Of a stretch of DNA of 64,000 bases, positions 12,640 through 24,236 are shown one piece after another. Source of the stretch: Cristatella mucedo (taxonomy: Eukaryota > Bryozoa > Phylactolaemata > Cristatellidae); the NCBI GenBank assembly GCA_009760855.2, contig WPIO01000004.1:11854501-11918500 (forward strand). Direction: 5' to 3'. Below the pieces are notes generated by a model that did not search any database, was not told the DNA's origin, and saw nothing but the letters and a program-made list of their open reading frames with translations. Position numbers and translations under genes: made by a program. Positions within the stretch are counted from its first letter, which is position 1. Each line of letters opens with the position of its first letter.

Positions 12640-13735
12640 GTTTCTAGTTTGAATTTAGAGCTGGTCATTCCATGCAATCAGCATTACTTCTTTGCAGCAC
12701 GTGGAATTCTCTCAACTCTCTTGCTGCATGTATTACTGAAATCTGCACATAGATGGCAGAACAGTTTCTAAAATTGAGTGAAGATACGACCAACTGATTA
12801 GCTACTGGCAAGACAAAGAGTGACACATAAACTGGAGAGCTTAACACTCAAAATTGGCTCTGCCAGCATATCTCTTGTTGCATCTAAACACAATCTAGCT
12901 CCACAGTCATGTCTGCCTACCTTCAATTACATGACATTGCTAAAATTCTAGCTTGATTAAACTGGGATTCTAAATCCAAACTTTTCTCAACATTTCTAAC
13001 ATCCCGTCTCGACTTTTGTAACTTATTGCTTGCTATTCTAACCGCTCATGCAATCAGGTGCTCATTGATTGCGCAAAACTCCACTAGGCTCGTCTATTGT
13101 GAGCATTACAGTTGCCACATCTCACCACTTGCTCCTAATCAAGCAGCGTATATACTTCAAAATTCTGGCACTAATTTTTCTGTCTCATCATTGTCTGGCT
13201 CGAGCATACTCATCAGAACTGCAACCCCTCCAGGTGAGGCATCGTACCTCTCACTTTTCTGCCTTGAATCTTACAGCTACAGCTCGTAGGAACTACAAAT
13301 CTGTTCGAGATTATGCGTGTAGATCGTATGGTCCCAAAGCCTAGAAACTACTCCCGACTGACATCACAACATCCATCGCCTGACTTGAATAAATTTCAAA
13401 AGAAGCTTAAAACTCACCTTTTTATCACAGCATTTAGTGGGTCACTGTGATTCGTCCTCCGTGTCTGTTTTTGCGCTGACACTGTGCATGCTGCCACTAA
13501 TAATATTTTAAATGTTGACACTGAGCATGTCACCACTAGTCATATCATGATCGACGACGTTGTGCGTGCTGCTACTAATCAGTTGTTCTTGCTCTTTCTT
13601 CTTCACCTACTCCAAGCAAGCCCTGTTTGATCATACTGTACATACTATCTCTAATTTATTGGTCATTATCTCTGTACATTATATCCAAAGTGGCGAGAAC
13701 GAGATTTAGTTTTCTGAAGTTACTATACATATGAA
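12640..13735 (+). mobile_element. Old L2-type LINE, RT C-terminal half and 3' UTR
   Basis: Fragments correspond to the RT C-terminus of the younger copies: CTCCACAGTCA...CTACCTTCAATTAC (the KSAYFQL region), the HITPLL/LPVKQRI region around 13100-13160, and the KAWNSLP region around 13330. The family 3' UTR follows (ACACTGTGCATGCTGCCACTAA) with a decayed hairpin near 13700. Many substitutions and indels make it one of the oldest copies. Confidence 0.7.
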
Positions 13736-13949
13736 TTATTTTTTTTTTATTACTAGCAGCATTTTTTACGTGAAGATTTCTGAACTCCTAGTCAGTCACT
13801 CCTAGTCTTATCAGCAGCAGAAAATATCTAAAAAATATTAGGGTGCATGTGTTTGAGAATATAATGTACCGACTAGTCACTTAGCACCTAGACAACTGCC
13901 TGCTTTGCACCTAGGCCAGCTCTCATTGATTTCCTAAATGCTGTTGCAG

Positions 13950-14015
13950 ATCAGGTGACCCATGCGCCTCGCCTCCTCGGCACCACTCAATCAGGAAGCA
14001 CTATTAATTATTCAG
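13950..14015 (+). CDS. Candidate 66-nt linker exon
   Basis: The acceptor CTGTTGCAG at 13949 and donor TTCAG/GTAAAC at 14016 enclose 66 nt with phase 1 at both ends, the same as the module exons. It would encode a short Thr/Ser-rich linker starting DQVTHAP. That start resembles the beginning of the large stalk exon at 44414 (GQPTHQP), so it may be a small paralogue of the stalk, placed just after module 1 as the stalk follows module 2. It is short enough for the match to be chance, and the donor is only moderate. It sits between two L2-type LINE fragments but is not part of either. Confidence 0.4.
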
Positions 14016-14169
14016 GTAAACGCGATGGCATTGCAAGTGCAAGTAAAGTCTCCCAGTGACTGTTTTACGATGCAACAGCTGCAAGGAGACCTTATGCAAA
14101 TATCCTGTAATATTACTATCGCTTTTTCTAAATATACCGAAACGTGTGCTAACTTTCTCGTTTCCATGG

Positions 14170-14350
14170 GGCCCATATTAATTCTGCTACATCATCTCTG
14201 TGCATGTCACCCCTAACCATGTTATTCATGTTGTATATCAAGCATAATATTACGCACCATTCAATGGCTTTTTCCTTTGCAGCGAATGCAAAGCGCCTAG
14301 AAAGAGATTTAGTTCTCTGAGGGCGCTTTATCCAGTGCATTATTATCTGA
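14170..14350 (+). mobile_element. L2-type LINE 3' end fragment
   Basis: It contains GTGCATGTCACCCCTAACC, the AAGCATAATATTAC...CCATTCAATGG segment, and a well-preserved hairpin AGCGCCTAGAAAGAGATT...GGGCGCTTT with a short GCATTATTAT tail. It is 5'-truncated. Confidence 0.85.
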
Positions 14351-15548
14351 CAAGTTTGTGAAATGAATTCTATGTTTCGCTGCATCGAGTCATACATAAA
14401 TCATCAGTTAACTATATCAGAGCCAATGTTAATTTTCATACAAAAATTCAACAGCATAGCCGGACAGAATCAGTAAGCAAGTTCTTTCAATTTTTAACCA
14501 CAGCTCGCTAATCCCGGTGCCTAAGAAAAATCACTTTACATCTATCTGAAAATAGAGTCAGTCCGATGCCAGGTTTTTTGTCTTTAATTTAGTAAACGCT
14601 CACACTGAACAGGCGTCGCCGCAAAATCAGATAGTCCTGACGTTGCCCACAAGCTTTATTCTCATGATTTGTTAAAATTGACTGTATTATCGTTCTACTC
14701 TGTATTGTTTAAAAAAACGGTGAATAGAGGGTAAGACATGGTCTGCAGCACTTGGCCCAAAATTCTTGCAGCTTCTTTATGAGTAAATGGGAAACATATG
14801 GCCAAACGGGAACGCTAGCATTGAGCTCATACCCATCAATAACTCATGCAGTACGTAGCTCAATAACTAAAGTGGCAGGCTACCTTTTTCTACGAATCCA
14901 ATATTTAATTTTTTTGCCGCTCTGTAGTCAACAAGTCAGCCAACGTGAAATTCGGAAGTATAACCTAAAAATGACAATATCTGTTTTCGGGGCTTTAAGG
15001 GGCATCGCTGTGGAAAAATCATGCCGGGAAAGTTAGCTACAGTGTTAGAGGCTTCAGGGCAGGGCATTTTAAAATTATAGGCTGCTAACCTTTTGAAGCC
15101 AGATGGGGAAAAAAGCTAGTAACGCATTTTATTTTCATTTTTTCTTAAGTTCAATGTAGGTGTTCTTACTTCTTACGCTTAAACTGAGATAGAAAAGTTA
15201 AAAAAAATTCCGAAAATGTTTCGCTTCTGTGGTTGTGACATGAATACGTTAAAATGTTTGGTGTGCTACTAAAGAAAGATTCGAGCAAAAAGCGCGCGTC
15301 ATGCGGCAGCCTCAATTGCTGAGGCTTAGGTGGACGTTAAGTTTTAGAATATCATTGAAAAAGTATCAACACAGTTGACTTAAAAATTAACTTCTAGTTT
15401 ATTTTATTGCCAAATTGGAGAAAGCTGACTCGCCATATATTTAATCTAAATGCCATTAAAAGTTTGCTTGCATAAAGCAGGTGCGTGTTGCTAGGTCAGT
15501 GCACAATATATATAGAGAAGAGCGAATGAGACCGCGTCACAGCTCTAG

Positions 15549-15625
15549 TTAATAGCCGTAGTAGCACGCTAGCTAAGGCGATTGCTTTTCACGACTTCGG
15601 TCCCAAGGTCGTAGGTTCTAGAGGA
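15549..15625 (+). mobile_element. SINE family 1, head only
   Basis: The tRNA-like head (GCCGTAGTAGCACGCTAGCT...GGTCGTAGGTTCTAG) is present, with both promoter boxes mutated. The body and tail are missing. Confidence 0.55.
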
Positions 15626-15731
15626 AATTTATTGTAGAGAAGGTGTTGTGAAAATATTTTCATTTTTGACCCGTTTTAATACGAATTTTTTCAGGCTAGA
15701 ATATAGATAAAAAAGGAGTTGCGCAATTTAG

Positions 15732-16093
15732 TAACTGTGAGGAAAAAACCGGAACCACTCAAACAACAGTTACTTCTACCTGGTAGAATCAACCCGACGT
15801 CTTACTGGCACCAGCAGCCTCCACTAAAATATCCTGAAATTCTGTCATCCATCGACCCACTATCATACTGCCAAAAGAGACCCACTCCTCCGGGGAGGGA
15901 TAAGCCATCTACAGAAGGGATCAGGAAGTCAGAAAGTGAAGAATCTATTGCAGATCGCGGTTTTAATTTCACGAATGCGGCTGAGCTGAAAAGGTTATAC
16001 TTCCACTCCGAAAAGAACCTCTGCGATCTGATCAGATACATCGGTCTTGTCAAGCCCAATGAAAAGAGGGCCATGCATATTTCTAGTGAATAA
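15732..16093 (+). CDS. Unrecognised 120-codon ORF, candidate 3' exon
   Basis: One of the longer non-repeat ORFs here. A weak acceptor (GCGCAATTTAG) at 15731 would enter it in phase 1, as in the putative receptor exons, and it ends in TAA at 16091-16093. The product is hydrophilic, Pro/Lys/Glu/Ser-rich, with no signal peptide or membrane segment, resembling a cytoplasmic tail more than an extracellular module. It could be an alternative 3' exon of a module-1 transcript, a separate exon, or chance. No homologous family is recognised. Confidence 0.25.
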
Positions 16094-17567
16094 TTCTGCG
16101 AGAAACCGAAGAACACTCAAGAAATTTCAACCTGTGCATAGAAAACCCTTATAAAAATTGAACGCGTTTTTTATAAGGTCCAACGCTGAGCTTTTTATAT
16201 TAAGGCTCAGAGAGTGGAAGTTTTTGATGAAATTTCGAAATGAATAGATTAGATAGAGCATCGTCAACTTCTAACCAACTTCTGCAGCAGCTTAATGGAA
16301 TCTGCACTATCATTATTGCCGACTTTTTCGAGGCTATAAGAGTCTTCTTTAACTCTAGCGATTAGTGCATATTCATAGACAGCTCATCAGTGAGTCTCAA
16401 AACTGTTCTTACTCAAAATTGAAACAAGTGCCAATTTTTGAAAATCTCTCACGCTTTGCACCTAAAAGAGGACGGAACCAGCGTCAAGATATTGCTGAGT
16501 GCCTTGACGTAGGGCAACAATTGGGTGGGAAGCCATGCTATAAATCTGCTAGCTATCGAATGTCAACCGAAAGCCTCTTAAGTTTTGAGTATGTGCTATA
16601 GAAAACTCTCCAGTTTAAAGCTCTCATAGTCATAGCAGCTTTTTGCAGTTACAGTCGTAGATATATTAAATTACATTGAAATTACTTGAAAAAAACTGCC
16701 CATCCGGATGGGCCTCCAGAGTGTCGTGTCGAGGATTCCGTGTTTCTTTCTTTTCTTATAGGATAGCCGGGACACAAACATGCACTAAAGAAATATAGGA
16801 TAGAAATGAAGTAAATGGGAATCAAAGATTCGAATGTTTTTCAGTTTTCTCATCGTAAATATATTAATTTCAAGCTAAGCAGTGCTGTGGTCACTAAAAG
16901 CAAAGTTTTCAGGTAATAATTGTTAGTTAATTTCTATACTATTCATAGACACAATCAATTGAAAAACCCTTGTTTTCATCCAGAGACAAAATTGGAATTC
17001 CATAGCACCATTTTGGGTATGCCACTGGGAGTAACCTAGAAAGCAAGTCTTGCTACTTGTGGCTAGCGCAGGTTTTGATGACGAACTTTAGGACTTAATT
17101 CTGGAATGCAACTCCTTGTAGTGGCTACGTGTCATATAATGGCCATTCCAATTTTAAGGTTCATTATTTTTGGTGTCTACATAACTAACAAAGTTTTGAA
17201 ATTATTATTAACTAGGTTTTTCACTACATTCTTTGAGATTGACTATCAGAAAAGCTATCTGCTATGTAGCGACGATCGTTAGCAATACATGTTGTTTTGA
17301 TGTTGACAAAGTGTTAGGTGCTGGAAGTCATAGAGAGACCAGATTAGATAATAGGCTGCTTATGATCCATATGTAAATGAAAGCCTGAATTTCTTCTACC
17401 GAAGTTATTAGATTTTTGTTGAGTATAACGTTGAAGTTTTTTCTGGCTATTCAATACTATAAAGCCAATAGGATGAACTTTGGCATTTCACACATTTGCC
17501 CCAAATACGCCACCACGTGAAATGTTAATGGCGGCACTGCTGTGCCAGTTACGCCAAGGCGACATAA

Positions 17568-18880
17568 TATAATAATAATAGTAATAATAATGCACGTGAT
17601 AAAGCGCCCTCAGAGAACCCAATCTCTTTCAAGGCGCCTTAAATTTGCTGCAAAAGGAAACTCGATTGAATGGTGAGTAATATCATGCATGATAAAAAAC
17701 ATGAATAACATGGTTAGGGGTGGCATGCACAGGGTCAGCATGCAGATGTAGTCCGTGGCAGCATGCACAGTATCAGCACGCATAAGCACATAAAGCACGA
17801 ATCACAGGTACCCATTAAATGCTGTCCTAAATAGGTGCGTTTTTAAGTTCTTTTTAAATGTGGTCAAGTCAGGGGATGTTCTGATGCAAGTCGGGAGATA
17901 GTTCCAGGCTTTGGGAACATACAAACTAAATGCATGGTCTCCACAGGATTTGAGGTTTGTACGAGGTATTGGTAAACTGTTGGATTAAAAAAAGCGGGTG
18001 GTACGATGCTTGGCCTGCTGGGGGAGTAAATCTGATAGATAAGCTCCAGTCAAAGAATGAAGGGACCTAAAAGTGAGCGACAAAACCTGATATCGATCCG
18101 TTGCTTTACTGGTAGTAAATGAAGGTCGGCGAGAAGTAGTGTGATGTGGCAACTGCGATGCTCACGACAGACAAGCCTAGCTGGGGAGTTTTGCACCAGC
18201 TGTAATTGCCTGATTGCACATGCCGGTACGCCAGCAAGCAGTGAGTTACAGAAGTCAAGAGGGATGTCACAAATGCATAGACCAACTTAGACGTGATATC
18301 CTTATCTAAACAAGCCCGAATTTTAGCAATGTTATGTAGCTGAAAGTAGGCAGGCTTGACTGCGGAGCTCAAGTGGTCGTCTAATGAGAGGTCACTTTGG
18401 ACCATGACTCCTAGATTTCGAGCTGATTCAACGGGAGATATGCTGGCAGAGCCAATTTTGAGCATCAGCCTTTCCAATTTCTGAATCACACTGGGTTTGC
18501 CCATAACTAGTAATTTAGTTTTATCATCGTTTAGTTTTAGAAAATTTGCTGCCATCCATGTGGGGATGTCATGAATACATGCTGCAAGTGAGTTGAGAGA
18601 ATTTGAGGTGCTCGAAGGCTGGGAGGGATCAAAGCAAAGGTACAACTGAGTGTCATCCGCGTAGAAGTGAAAGCCTAGATTGCGCTTGGCAATCACATCG
18701 CCAAGAGGGAGAGTATAAACCGCGAAAAGAACCGGACCTCTTATTAAAATCATGATAATTGGTATCACACTCGATTGAGTGATCAAGCAGACAGAGAGGG
18801 GAAACGATTCGTACTATAGTAATCCTGTGGTCAATATAGGCTTTTAGCAGCACTCTTCTGGTGGAAGGATTGCCTCTAAA
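17568..18880 (-). mobile_element. L2-type LINE copy with partial reverse transcriptase
   Basis: The 3' end with (ATT)n is at 17568-17590 and the hairpin follows. On the minus strand 18786-18106 is a 226-codon open frame covering the RT core and C-terminus: FHFYADDTQLYL (catalytic YADD box, near 18660), KLNDDKTKLLVMG, SARNLGVM and IAKIRACLDKD. The palm Asp pair is intact, but N-terminal RT and endonuclease are missing. Frame breaks occur near 18120, and above about 18786 the relic continues in another frame. This is among the youngest copies. Confidence 0.85.
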
Positions 18881-19564
18881 ACCTAGCTGTAACCTAATCT
18901 GATATGTTAGATTAAGTGAAGATTGACGAGTTTAGCTGGTACGCGACTACAATTTCCGATTAGTTCAATCGGGACAGAAAATGGAAGATTTTTAAAGATC
19001 GCTAACGTTTTCCTGGCCTGACGTCAGACTTTTTATTAGTCGCCTGAAAACTGTCTCTTGGGAGTCCGAAGTTACAAGTCCTGAGGTCAAGGAGCATATC
19101 AATTATAATTTATGTCAGGAGGAGGCAACGTAGATCTGCAACGCAGGAGAATAGTAGTCGTGATGACTCTGGGGCTGGTAGTCTATTTTGAATAGGAAAT
19201 AAAGAGCTGAGATGAGATCAGCAGTGGTGGTCTTGAAAATAACTATATAGGTATCGCAATGAACGGAGTTTGAAGAGTACAGCTGTTAGTTTACCTCCGG
19301 GATGAATGAACTCTATCACAAAATATAGGTCCCGACGGCAAACCTATTTAAATAGTTACGTGCTAGACAACTGAGGCTATCGCTTAATATGCTGTTGATC
19401 TATGAGCCGAGCTGTTAAGAGGGATTGCGACTGTCGAAATCATCATTGGCATTGCTAGGTTGTGCTTTTTCTATGCTTTCATAGTTGCTAAGACTGACTT
19501 TAGAGGGATTGGTTTGACCTACAACAGTCATCATATAATGGTCATCTATAGCTGCTTTGCATCA

Positions 19565-19711
19565 ATATGGTCCATGTGATTCGTCCTTCATGTGCTTATG
19601 AGAGTTGGCAAGCGCCTAGAAAGATATTGAGTTCTCTGAGGGCGCTTTATAAAGTGCATTATTATTTGTACTGTGCATGCTTCCACTAACTAAACTTGCA
19701 TGTTGACCCCA
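19565..19711 (+). mobile_element. L2-type LINE 3' UTR interrupted by a tiny LINE tail
   Basis: The family segment GTGATTCGTCCTTCATGTGC is broken near 19605 by about 65 bp consisting only of the 3' hairpin (GCAAGCGCCTAGAAAGATAT...GGGCGCTTT) and a short ATT tail. It then resumes at about 19672 with ACTGTGCATGCTTCCACTAA. This is a very short, heavily 5'-truncated insertion in an older copy. Confidence 0.7.
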
Positions 19712-20033
19712 TGCATGTAATAATAATAATAATAATAATTCACTTGATAAAGCGCCCTCAGAGAACTTAATCTCTCTCTAGGCGCTTTACATTTGCTGTA
19801 AAGTGAAATGCAATTGAATGGTAAGTAAAATAATGCTTGAAAAACAAACGAAATGAATAATATGGTTAGGGGTGACATGCACTGGGTCAGCATGCAAATG
19901 TGGTTAGTGGCAGCATGCACAGTGTCAGCACGCATAAGCACATCAAGGACGAATCACAGGGACCCACTAAATGCTGTCCTAAATAGGTGTGTTTTTAGGT
20001 TCCTTTTAAATGTGGTCAGGTCAGGGGATGTTC
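19712..20033 (-). mobile_element. L2-type LINE 3' end copy
   Basis: The (ATT)n tail is at about 19712-19739; the hairpin and the 3' UTR including GGGTCAGCATGCAAATGTGG follow, up to GGTCAGGTCAGGGGATGTTC at 20033. It is very similar to the copies at 37306 and 54812, so it is young. Confidence 0.88.
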
Positions 20034-20195
20034 TCACCCCTAACCATGTTATTCATGTCGTTTATTAAGCATGACATCACTCAACGTTCGATCGCGGTTC
20101 CCTTTGCAGCAATGGAAAGTGCCTAGAAAGAGATTGAGTTTTCTGTAGGTGCTTTACCAAATGTATTGTCATTATTATTATTATTGTTATTAAAT
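20034..20195 (+). mobile_element. L2-type LINE 3' end copy, head-to-head with neighbour
   Basis: Starting exactly where the minus-strand copy ends, this + strand piece has CACCCCTAACCATGTTATTC, the hairpin (GTGCCTAGAAAGAGATTGAG...) and the tail CATTATTATTATTATTG. The two form an inverted pair around 20033. Confidence 0.85.
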
Positions 20196-20759
20196 CAACG
20201 GCAAGGAGGACACTGTTGCCATCAGCCGACTCAAGCCAGCCTACATTGATGACTTTCCGCAGGCCCCCAGCTGCAATCTGCACCCAGCAGCCGCCAGCCC
20301 CGGCCAGCGGCTGCTCCCTCTGCCCATTGGCTCACTGCTGGCATAATGCCAGCAGTGAGCCAACACGGCAGGCATCGCCGAATCGTTAACACTCCGACCG
20401 GCACTGTTTTCGCTGTGTCCGTTTCGCCTTTTTCATTTGTGGCTCGCAAGCAGCGAGCTGCATTGGTGCGGGCTGTTACAACCGCAACAAAGCCTTGTCT
20501 CATGAAGCCAAGCTGAGACCTCCCCCCCCCACTTTTGAAGTCCTGCTTGCCAGTTGCCATCATTTGTCTGGATGAGGTTCCTGCTACTAAGGGCCATCAT
20601 CAGGCCAACGATTTCCCTTATGCCAGGAAACTGCCTCCGGTCGCAGACAAAGGCATAGGCACGTAGCACGTAGCATGTACAGGCAGTAGGACTTGGACGT
20701 CGTAATCCCGACAGGCATTTAAAGATTTTCCCGTTCGTGAGGCCTCAGCCAGCCCGAAA

Positions 20760-23130
20760 AATGCGAGCGAACGATGCCGCTTTATGCTAACAAACGTACG
20801 AACTCAACGACTTGCATTTGAAGTTCTAAATATTCTTTCTAGGAGGTACCTGCTAGTGGGTTTGAAGTTTCCCTCTAGTATGTACTGCGAAAGTAGTGCT
20901 CGTTACACTAACCTTTTTATGAGTACGAGAATCGTTCCCTGGTCTTGGATACGATCAACTTGTTTATATCGCTTGAAAAGGACTCCTCCTGATATTCCTC
21001 TCCTACTGACTGGTCCTCCTCAACTTGGAAGGAGTTATGTCTACCATGTAGTCACTAAGTGTATGTTCAGGTGGATTAGAATCCACTTTACAGTAAATTA
21101 AATAAAGTAAATAAAAATTAAATATAAAGTAAAGTAAATTATGACGCACTACTCAAAAGATAAAAGGACTCTCTAGCCACTAACCCTCAAAGTTAGTATT
21201 CTAAATAAGCTATCGATATATGACACTCACGTGTTCTTCTTGGTGTTAGCTCTTACTGCGTCTTCAGGGATACCAATCTTACAGCGTCGAATGCCGTTAG
21301 GATTAATAATAATAATAATGAATTTAATAAAGCGCCCTCAGAGAACTTAATCTCTTTCTAGGCGCTTTACATTTGCTGCAAAGGGAAATGCAATTAAATG
21401 GTAAGTAAAATCATGCTTGAAAAAAAAAAATGAATAGGATTAACTTTCCTCTTCATAGTTATTTTTGAGAACCGTCTTCCCTTGGTTTGTTTTTAACTTT
21501 AAGTATGGCTATGTATTTTTTAATTTGCATCAGAAGAATACTGGTAGCCTTTGGCTACGTATGTGCTATGAATTTCAATATTCTCTTCTATGTATTCCCT
21601 AAAATAATTTAAATAGTAACCTTAGTCGCATTCACTATAATTTTATCCTCCAGAAGACTTAGATTACTCCAGGGAAATTAACTCTTGTGGAAGCAAGGAA
21701 GTTACTCCCTTCGTTCAGAAGAGAAACTATGAGCTTGTTGAATAGTGGCTATTCTCCTCTTAGCTATACTTTTTATGACATTATATGAAGTTTTAAAGGA
21801 AGCAGCCCCCTTCGATAGTTTGATACTTCCCGATAGACATTTAAAGATTTTTACGTAATAACCACATCCTACTGAAGCAATATGCGTCAATGGTGCTCTA
21901 GTAAATCTTCCAGCTCCCATTAATGTCTCAGTCTGATAAAACTTTGGTTCCCTTTAAGGATTATGCTGAGCTACTCAAATTGTAACAGGAATCTTCTTAG
22001 CTATACAATATCCTCCTGATGTCTCCATAACTTTCTACTCTGTAATGCACATCACTCGTGATTTAAAATTTGGATTATTTATTTGTTTTATGTAAATTAA
22101 TCTAATTTATCTCCGTCTGTAACTCCACAAAGTGACAAAAACAATGTTGGTGTTACGCAGAAGAGCTTTTCTTATGCGCACTTACAGCCTAAGCGGCTTT
22201 CGGTAGGCATTCAGTAGCCAACCGATTTCATCTCACGTTTTATCCATGCTAACGGAGCCTCTTGGCTCTTCGTTTATCTTTAATTACGCTTAGGACGAGG
22301 AATCTATTATCGTTCTCATAAGTTTAAGGAAACATAAAGAGTTGAAGTCATTATCGTATTCTTAATCATTAGTACAGCCTTCCTTCATAATGTTTTACCT
22401 TTTTGACAAACGTACTTCTGCCCGGTGTCTGCCGTTACTACGAATATTGTAGCTAACTGCCATATATTGATAAATCTATCAAAGAATGACTCCGAGAGAG
22501 ATTCTCAGTAGGGGCTGCCACAATACTTGTACTTATATTTGCCTTCCACTTCTTATTCCCCTTCGTTATTGGTGCGCTAAGAATAGTTCATTTAGCCTTC
22601 CTCCAGCAACGTGCTCCAATAAACCTCTAGGAATTAACTAATACAAGTATATAATTCTTTTTCATCCCTGCTTCTCTGCCAAAGACACTTTAGGGTTCAC
22701 ATTATTTCTAGCTGCTCTAGAAAGTATTGTACTCCTGAATCCTGACGTGTTGTAGCTCCTGAGAACTTTATCCCAGCTAACCCTATAGTGACCGCTACCC
22801 ATATTAAACTTCAGTTTAAACTTTCTTCCCTTTTACGCTGCTTTTTAGATATATCCCTAATAAGTTAGAATGATTTGTAGCTATGGAAATATATATCGCT
22901 ATCCTAACCTCTCATATGTAGTCAGGCAGGCTAAAGTTTGCTCAAGAAGCTTCTCTCGTATTATTCAAATCTTCTTCTGAGCTCTGGTTACCACCTTTGA
23001 TATTTTAATATGAAGTAGTAGATGCTCTGTAGACGCTTCTAACGAAGCCATTTTGCCTTGGATAGCTATCCTCTACTTTAGGTTATTCCTCTTAGAACCC
23101 TTTACTAAGGAAAAGTGAACCAACTTCTTT
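20760..23130 (-). other. Unassigned block, coding-like relic on minus strand
   Basis: Minus-strand translation of 22300-21700 reads long stretches with single stops, for example DEIGWLLNAYRKPLRL, VRIRKALLRNTNIVFVTLW and, from 21920, a 72-codon open run. I recognise no family. An L2 tail (21303-21437) interrupts it. A 22-bp piece (22112-22133) recurs inverted at 51079-51100, so part of the block is a dispersed repeat. It may be an unclassified transposon relic or simply AT-rich DNA. Confidence 0.25.
21303..21437 (-). mobile_element. L2-type LINE, 135-bp tail fragment
   Basis: The (ATT)n tail, intact hairpin and adjacent TGCATTTCCCTTTGC segment are present on the minus strand. The piece stops after a poly-A-like run (TGAAAAAAAAAAATG) near 21430. 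Confidence 0.88.
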
Positions 23131-23289
23131 AGGTGGTCATTACTCTTTGAGAGTCTGACGTTAAATCCGACAGAGTATTTAATGACGTAATGATCCCAGC
23201 ATCTGGCAGAAGATCCCTCTTCGGCTTACAGGACCGATGCTTCTTCAAGTTTCCAATGCATGACTCAAGGTCCTTGTTTACCTCTTGAT

Positions 23290-23872
23290 AATTTCTTTGC
23301 TCATCACCTTTATAGGGCGCTCTCACTGCTTGTGTGTCGGCCTGTGCGCACGCTATACACTTTGTCTCTCTCATAGGCACGTGCTCCAGAACAGGACACG
23401 CGACGGCTTAGATCGCCAGTACGTTCGCTCACCCGCCAATGCGTCGCTTGCTTACAATACAGCCGTCGTTGCTACCGCCCGCCGCACATACACGGGGGTG
23501 GGGGCGTCGCTCGTCACTGGACGCTCCTGGCGCACCTTCCAGTGACTCAAAGCCGACGGCGCACCGAGCAGGCTGCGTTGGCTTGACCGACGAGCAAACC
23601 GTCGCCACAGTCTCGCAGACGCGAACGGCAATCATAGATATGTATCATCCTTTCCCAGTCTGGTGCTTATAATTTGTACAAGCGCCTGACATCACTTTTA
23701 AAATAAGCACGGGCTGCCGCTTGAGCTGCAGCCGATGGTAAGGAAAGGGAATTAAACCGCGACGATTCAAATATTCCGGACCCAATTATAAATAGCTAGG
23801 GAGCGTTAGGCGGGACTGGAGTCCTATATAAGGCCGTGTCTAGCCAAGAGGCCGGAGTTTGCCGACCTACGA
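23290..23872 (-). mobile_element. hAT-like terminus with CpG-rich patch
   Basis: Read on the minus strand from about 23872 the sequence is CGTAGGTCGGCAAACTCC, matching the hAT-type terminus at 5292 over GGTCGGCAAACT. A strikingly CpG-rich stretch (23290-23640) lies inside it, with a 9-bp perfect stem GTCACTGGA/TCCAGTGAC at 23513-23546. The other terminus was not identified and no transposase reading is recognised. The patch could also be an unrelated CpG island. Confidence 0.35.
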
Positions 23873-23934
23873 TTTAGAGCTTGGGTAAAAAATTCATCAA
23901 GCAGCACATACGTACGCTGATATGGCGATAATAG

Positions 23935-24236
23935 TAAAATAAAATACTAGCTGATTTAACATCCTCTTTTGTACAGCGACGGAAAAGCCTTTACGGCTAT
24001 CACCACACGGTGCACTAAGTAAGGTGGTTGCTTTTCACGACCTCGGTCCCGATGTCGTGGGTTCGAATCCTATGATGGGCGATCCTTTATCGCCACTTCA
24101 AGCGGCGGCGATAGTCGTAAAGGCTCTTCCGTTGCTGTACAAAAGAGGCTGTTAAATCAGCTCTTATTTATTTATTTATTTTTACCACCGCTTGCAGCGG
24201 CAATAAAGGATCGCCCACTGCAGGGTTTGAACTAGT
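23935..24236 (-). mobile_element. SINE family 1, split by an inserted SINE
   Basis: The minus-strand tail and body (AAATACTAGCTGATTTAACA...GGCTATCACCAC) stop near 24006 and resume at about 24181 with TACCACCGCTTGCAGCGGCA and the GGATCGCCCACTGCAGGG head region. The gap is filled by a + strand copy. The ACCAC sequence on both sides looks like its target-site duplication. Confidence 0.75.
24007..24180 (+). mobile_element. SINE family 1, well-preserved copy
   Basis: The tRNA-like head has an A-box-like GGTGCACTAAGTAAGG and a perfect B box GGTTCGAATCC at about 24060. The body (CGATCCTTTATCGCC...AAGGCTCTTCCG) and tail TGTACAAAAGAGGCTGTTAA plus (ATTT)n at 24163-24182 follow. It is inserted in an opposite-strand SINE of the same family. 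It is not a functional tRNA gene, because the head continues into the SINE body. Confidence 0.85.

Larger units (their letters stand above)
14351..17567. other. Mostly unassigned intron
   Basis: Apart from the SINE head at 15549 and the ORF at 15732-16093, I see no feature. A hydrophobic run at 14895-14945 follows a possible phase-1 acceptor (TCATGCAG at 14869) and ends in TAG at 15034. It could be a very weak alternative membrane exon but has Arg inside the hydrophobic run. Confidence 0.3.

Noticed and set aside
14863-15036. Alternative transmembrane exon for module 1
   Set aside because: The hydrophobic stretch has Arg inside it, the acceptor is weak, and it does not resemble the exon at 59448.
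16365-16601. 78-codon ORF as an exon
   Set aside because: No acceptor in a fitting phase and no similarity to other exons in the window.
19853-20068. Similar ORFs at 19853, 37436, 49638, 54946 and 60568 as a conserved protein family
   Set aside because: They lie on the strand opposite to the LINE RT and translate the antisense of its 3' UTR and last RT codons; similarity reflects repeat copies.
20760-23130. Mitochondrial insert or polymerase gene
   Set aside because: Neither strand shows recognisable mitochondrial or polymerase motifs; stop density is only slightly below chance.
24030-24075. tRNA gene with perfect B box
   Set aside because: The head is part of SINE family 1, repeated at least ten times with the same non-tRNA body and tail; no clean acceptor stem closes it.
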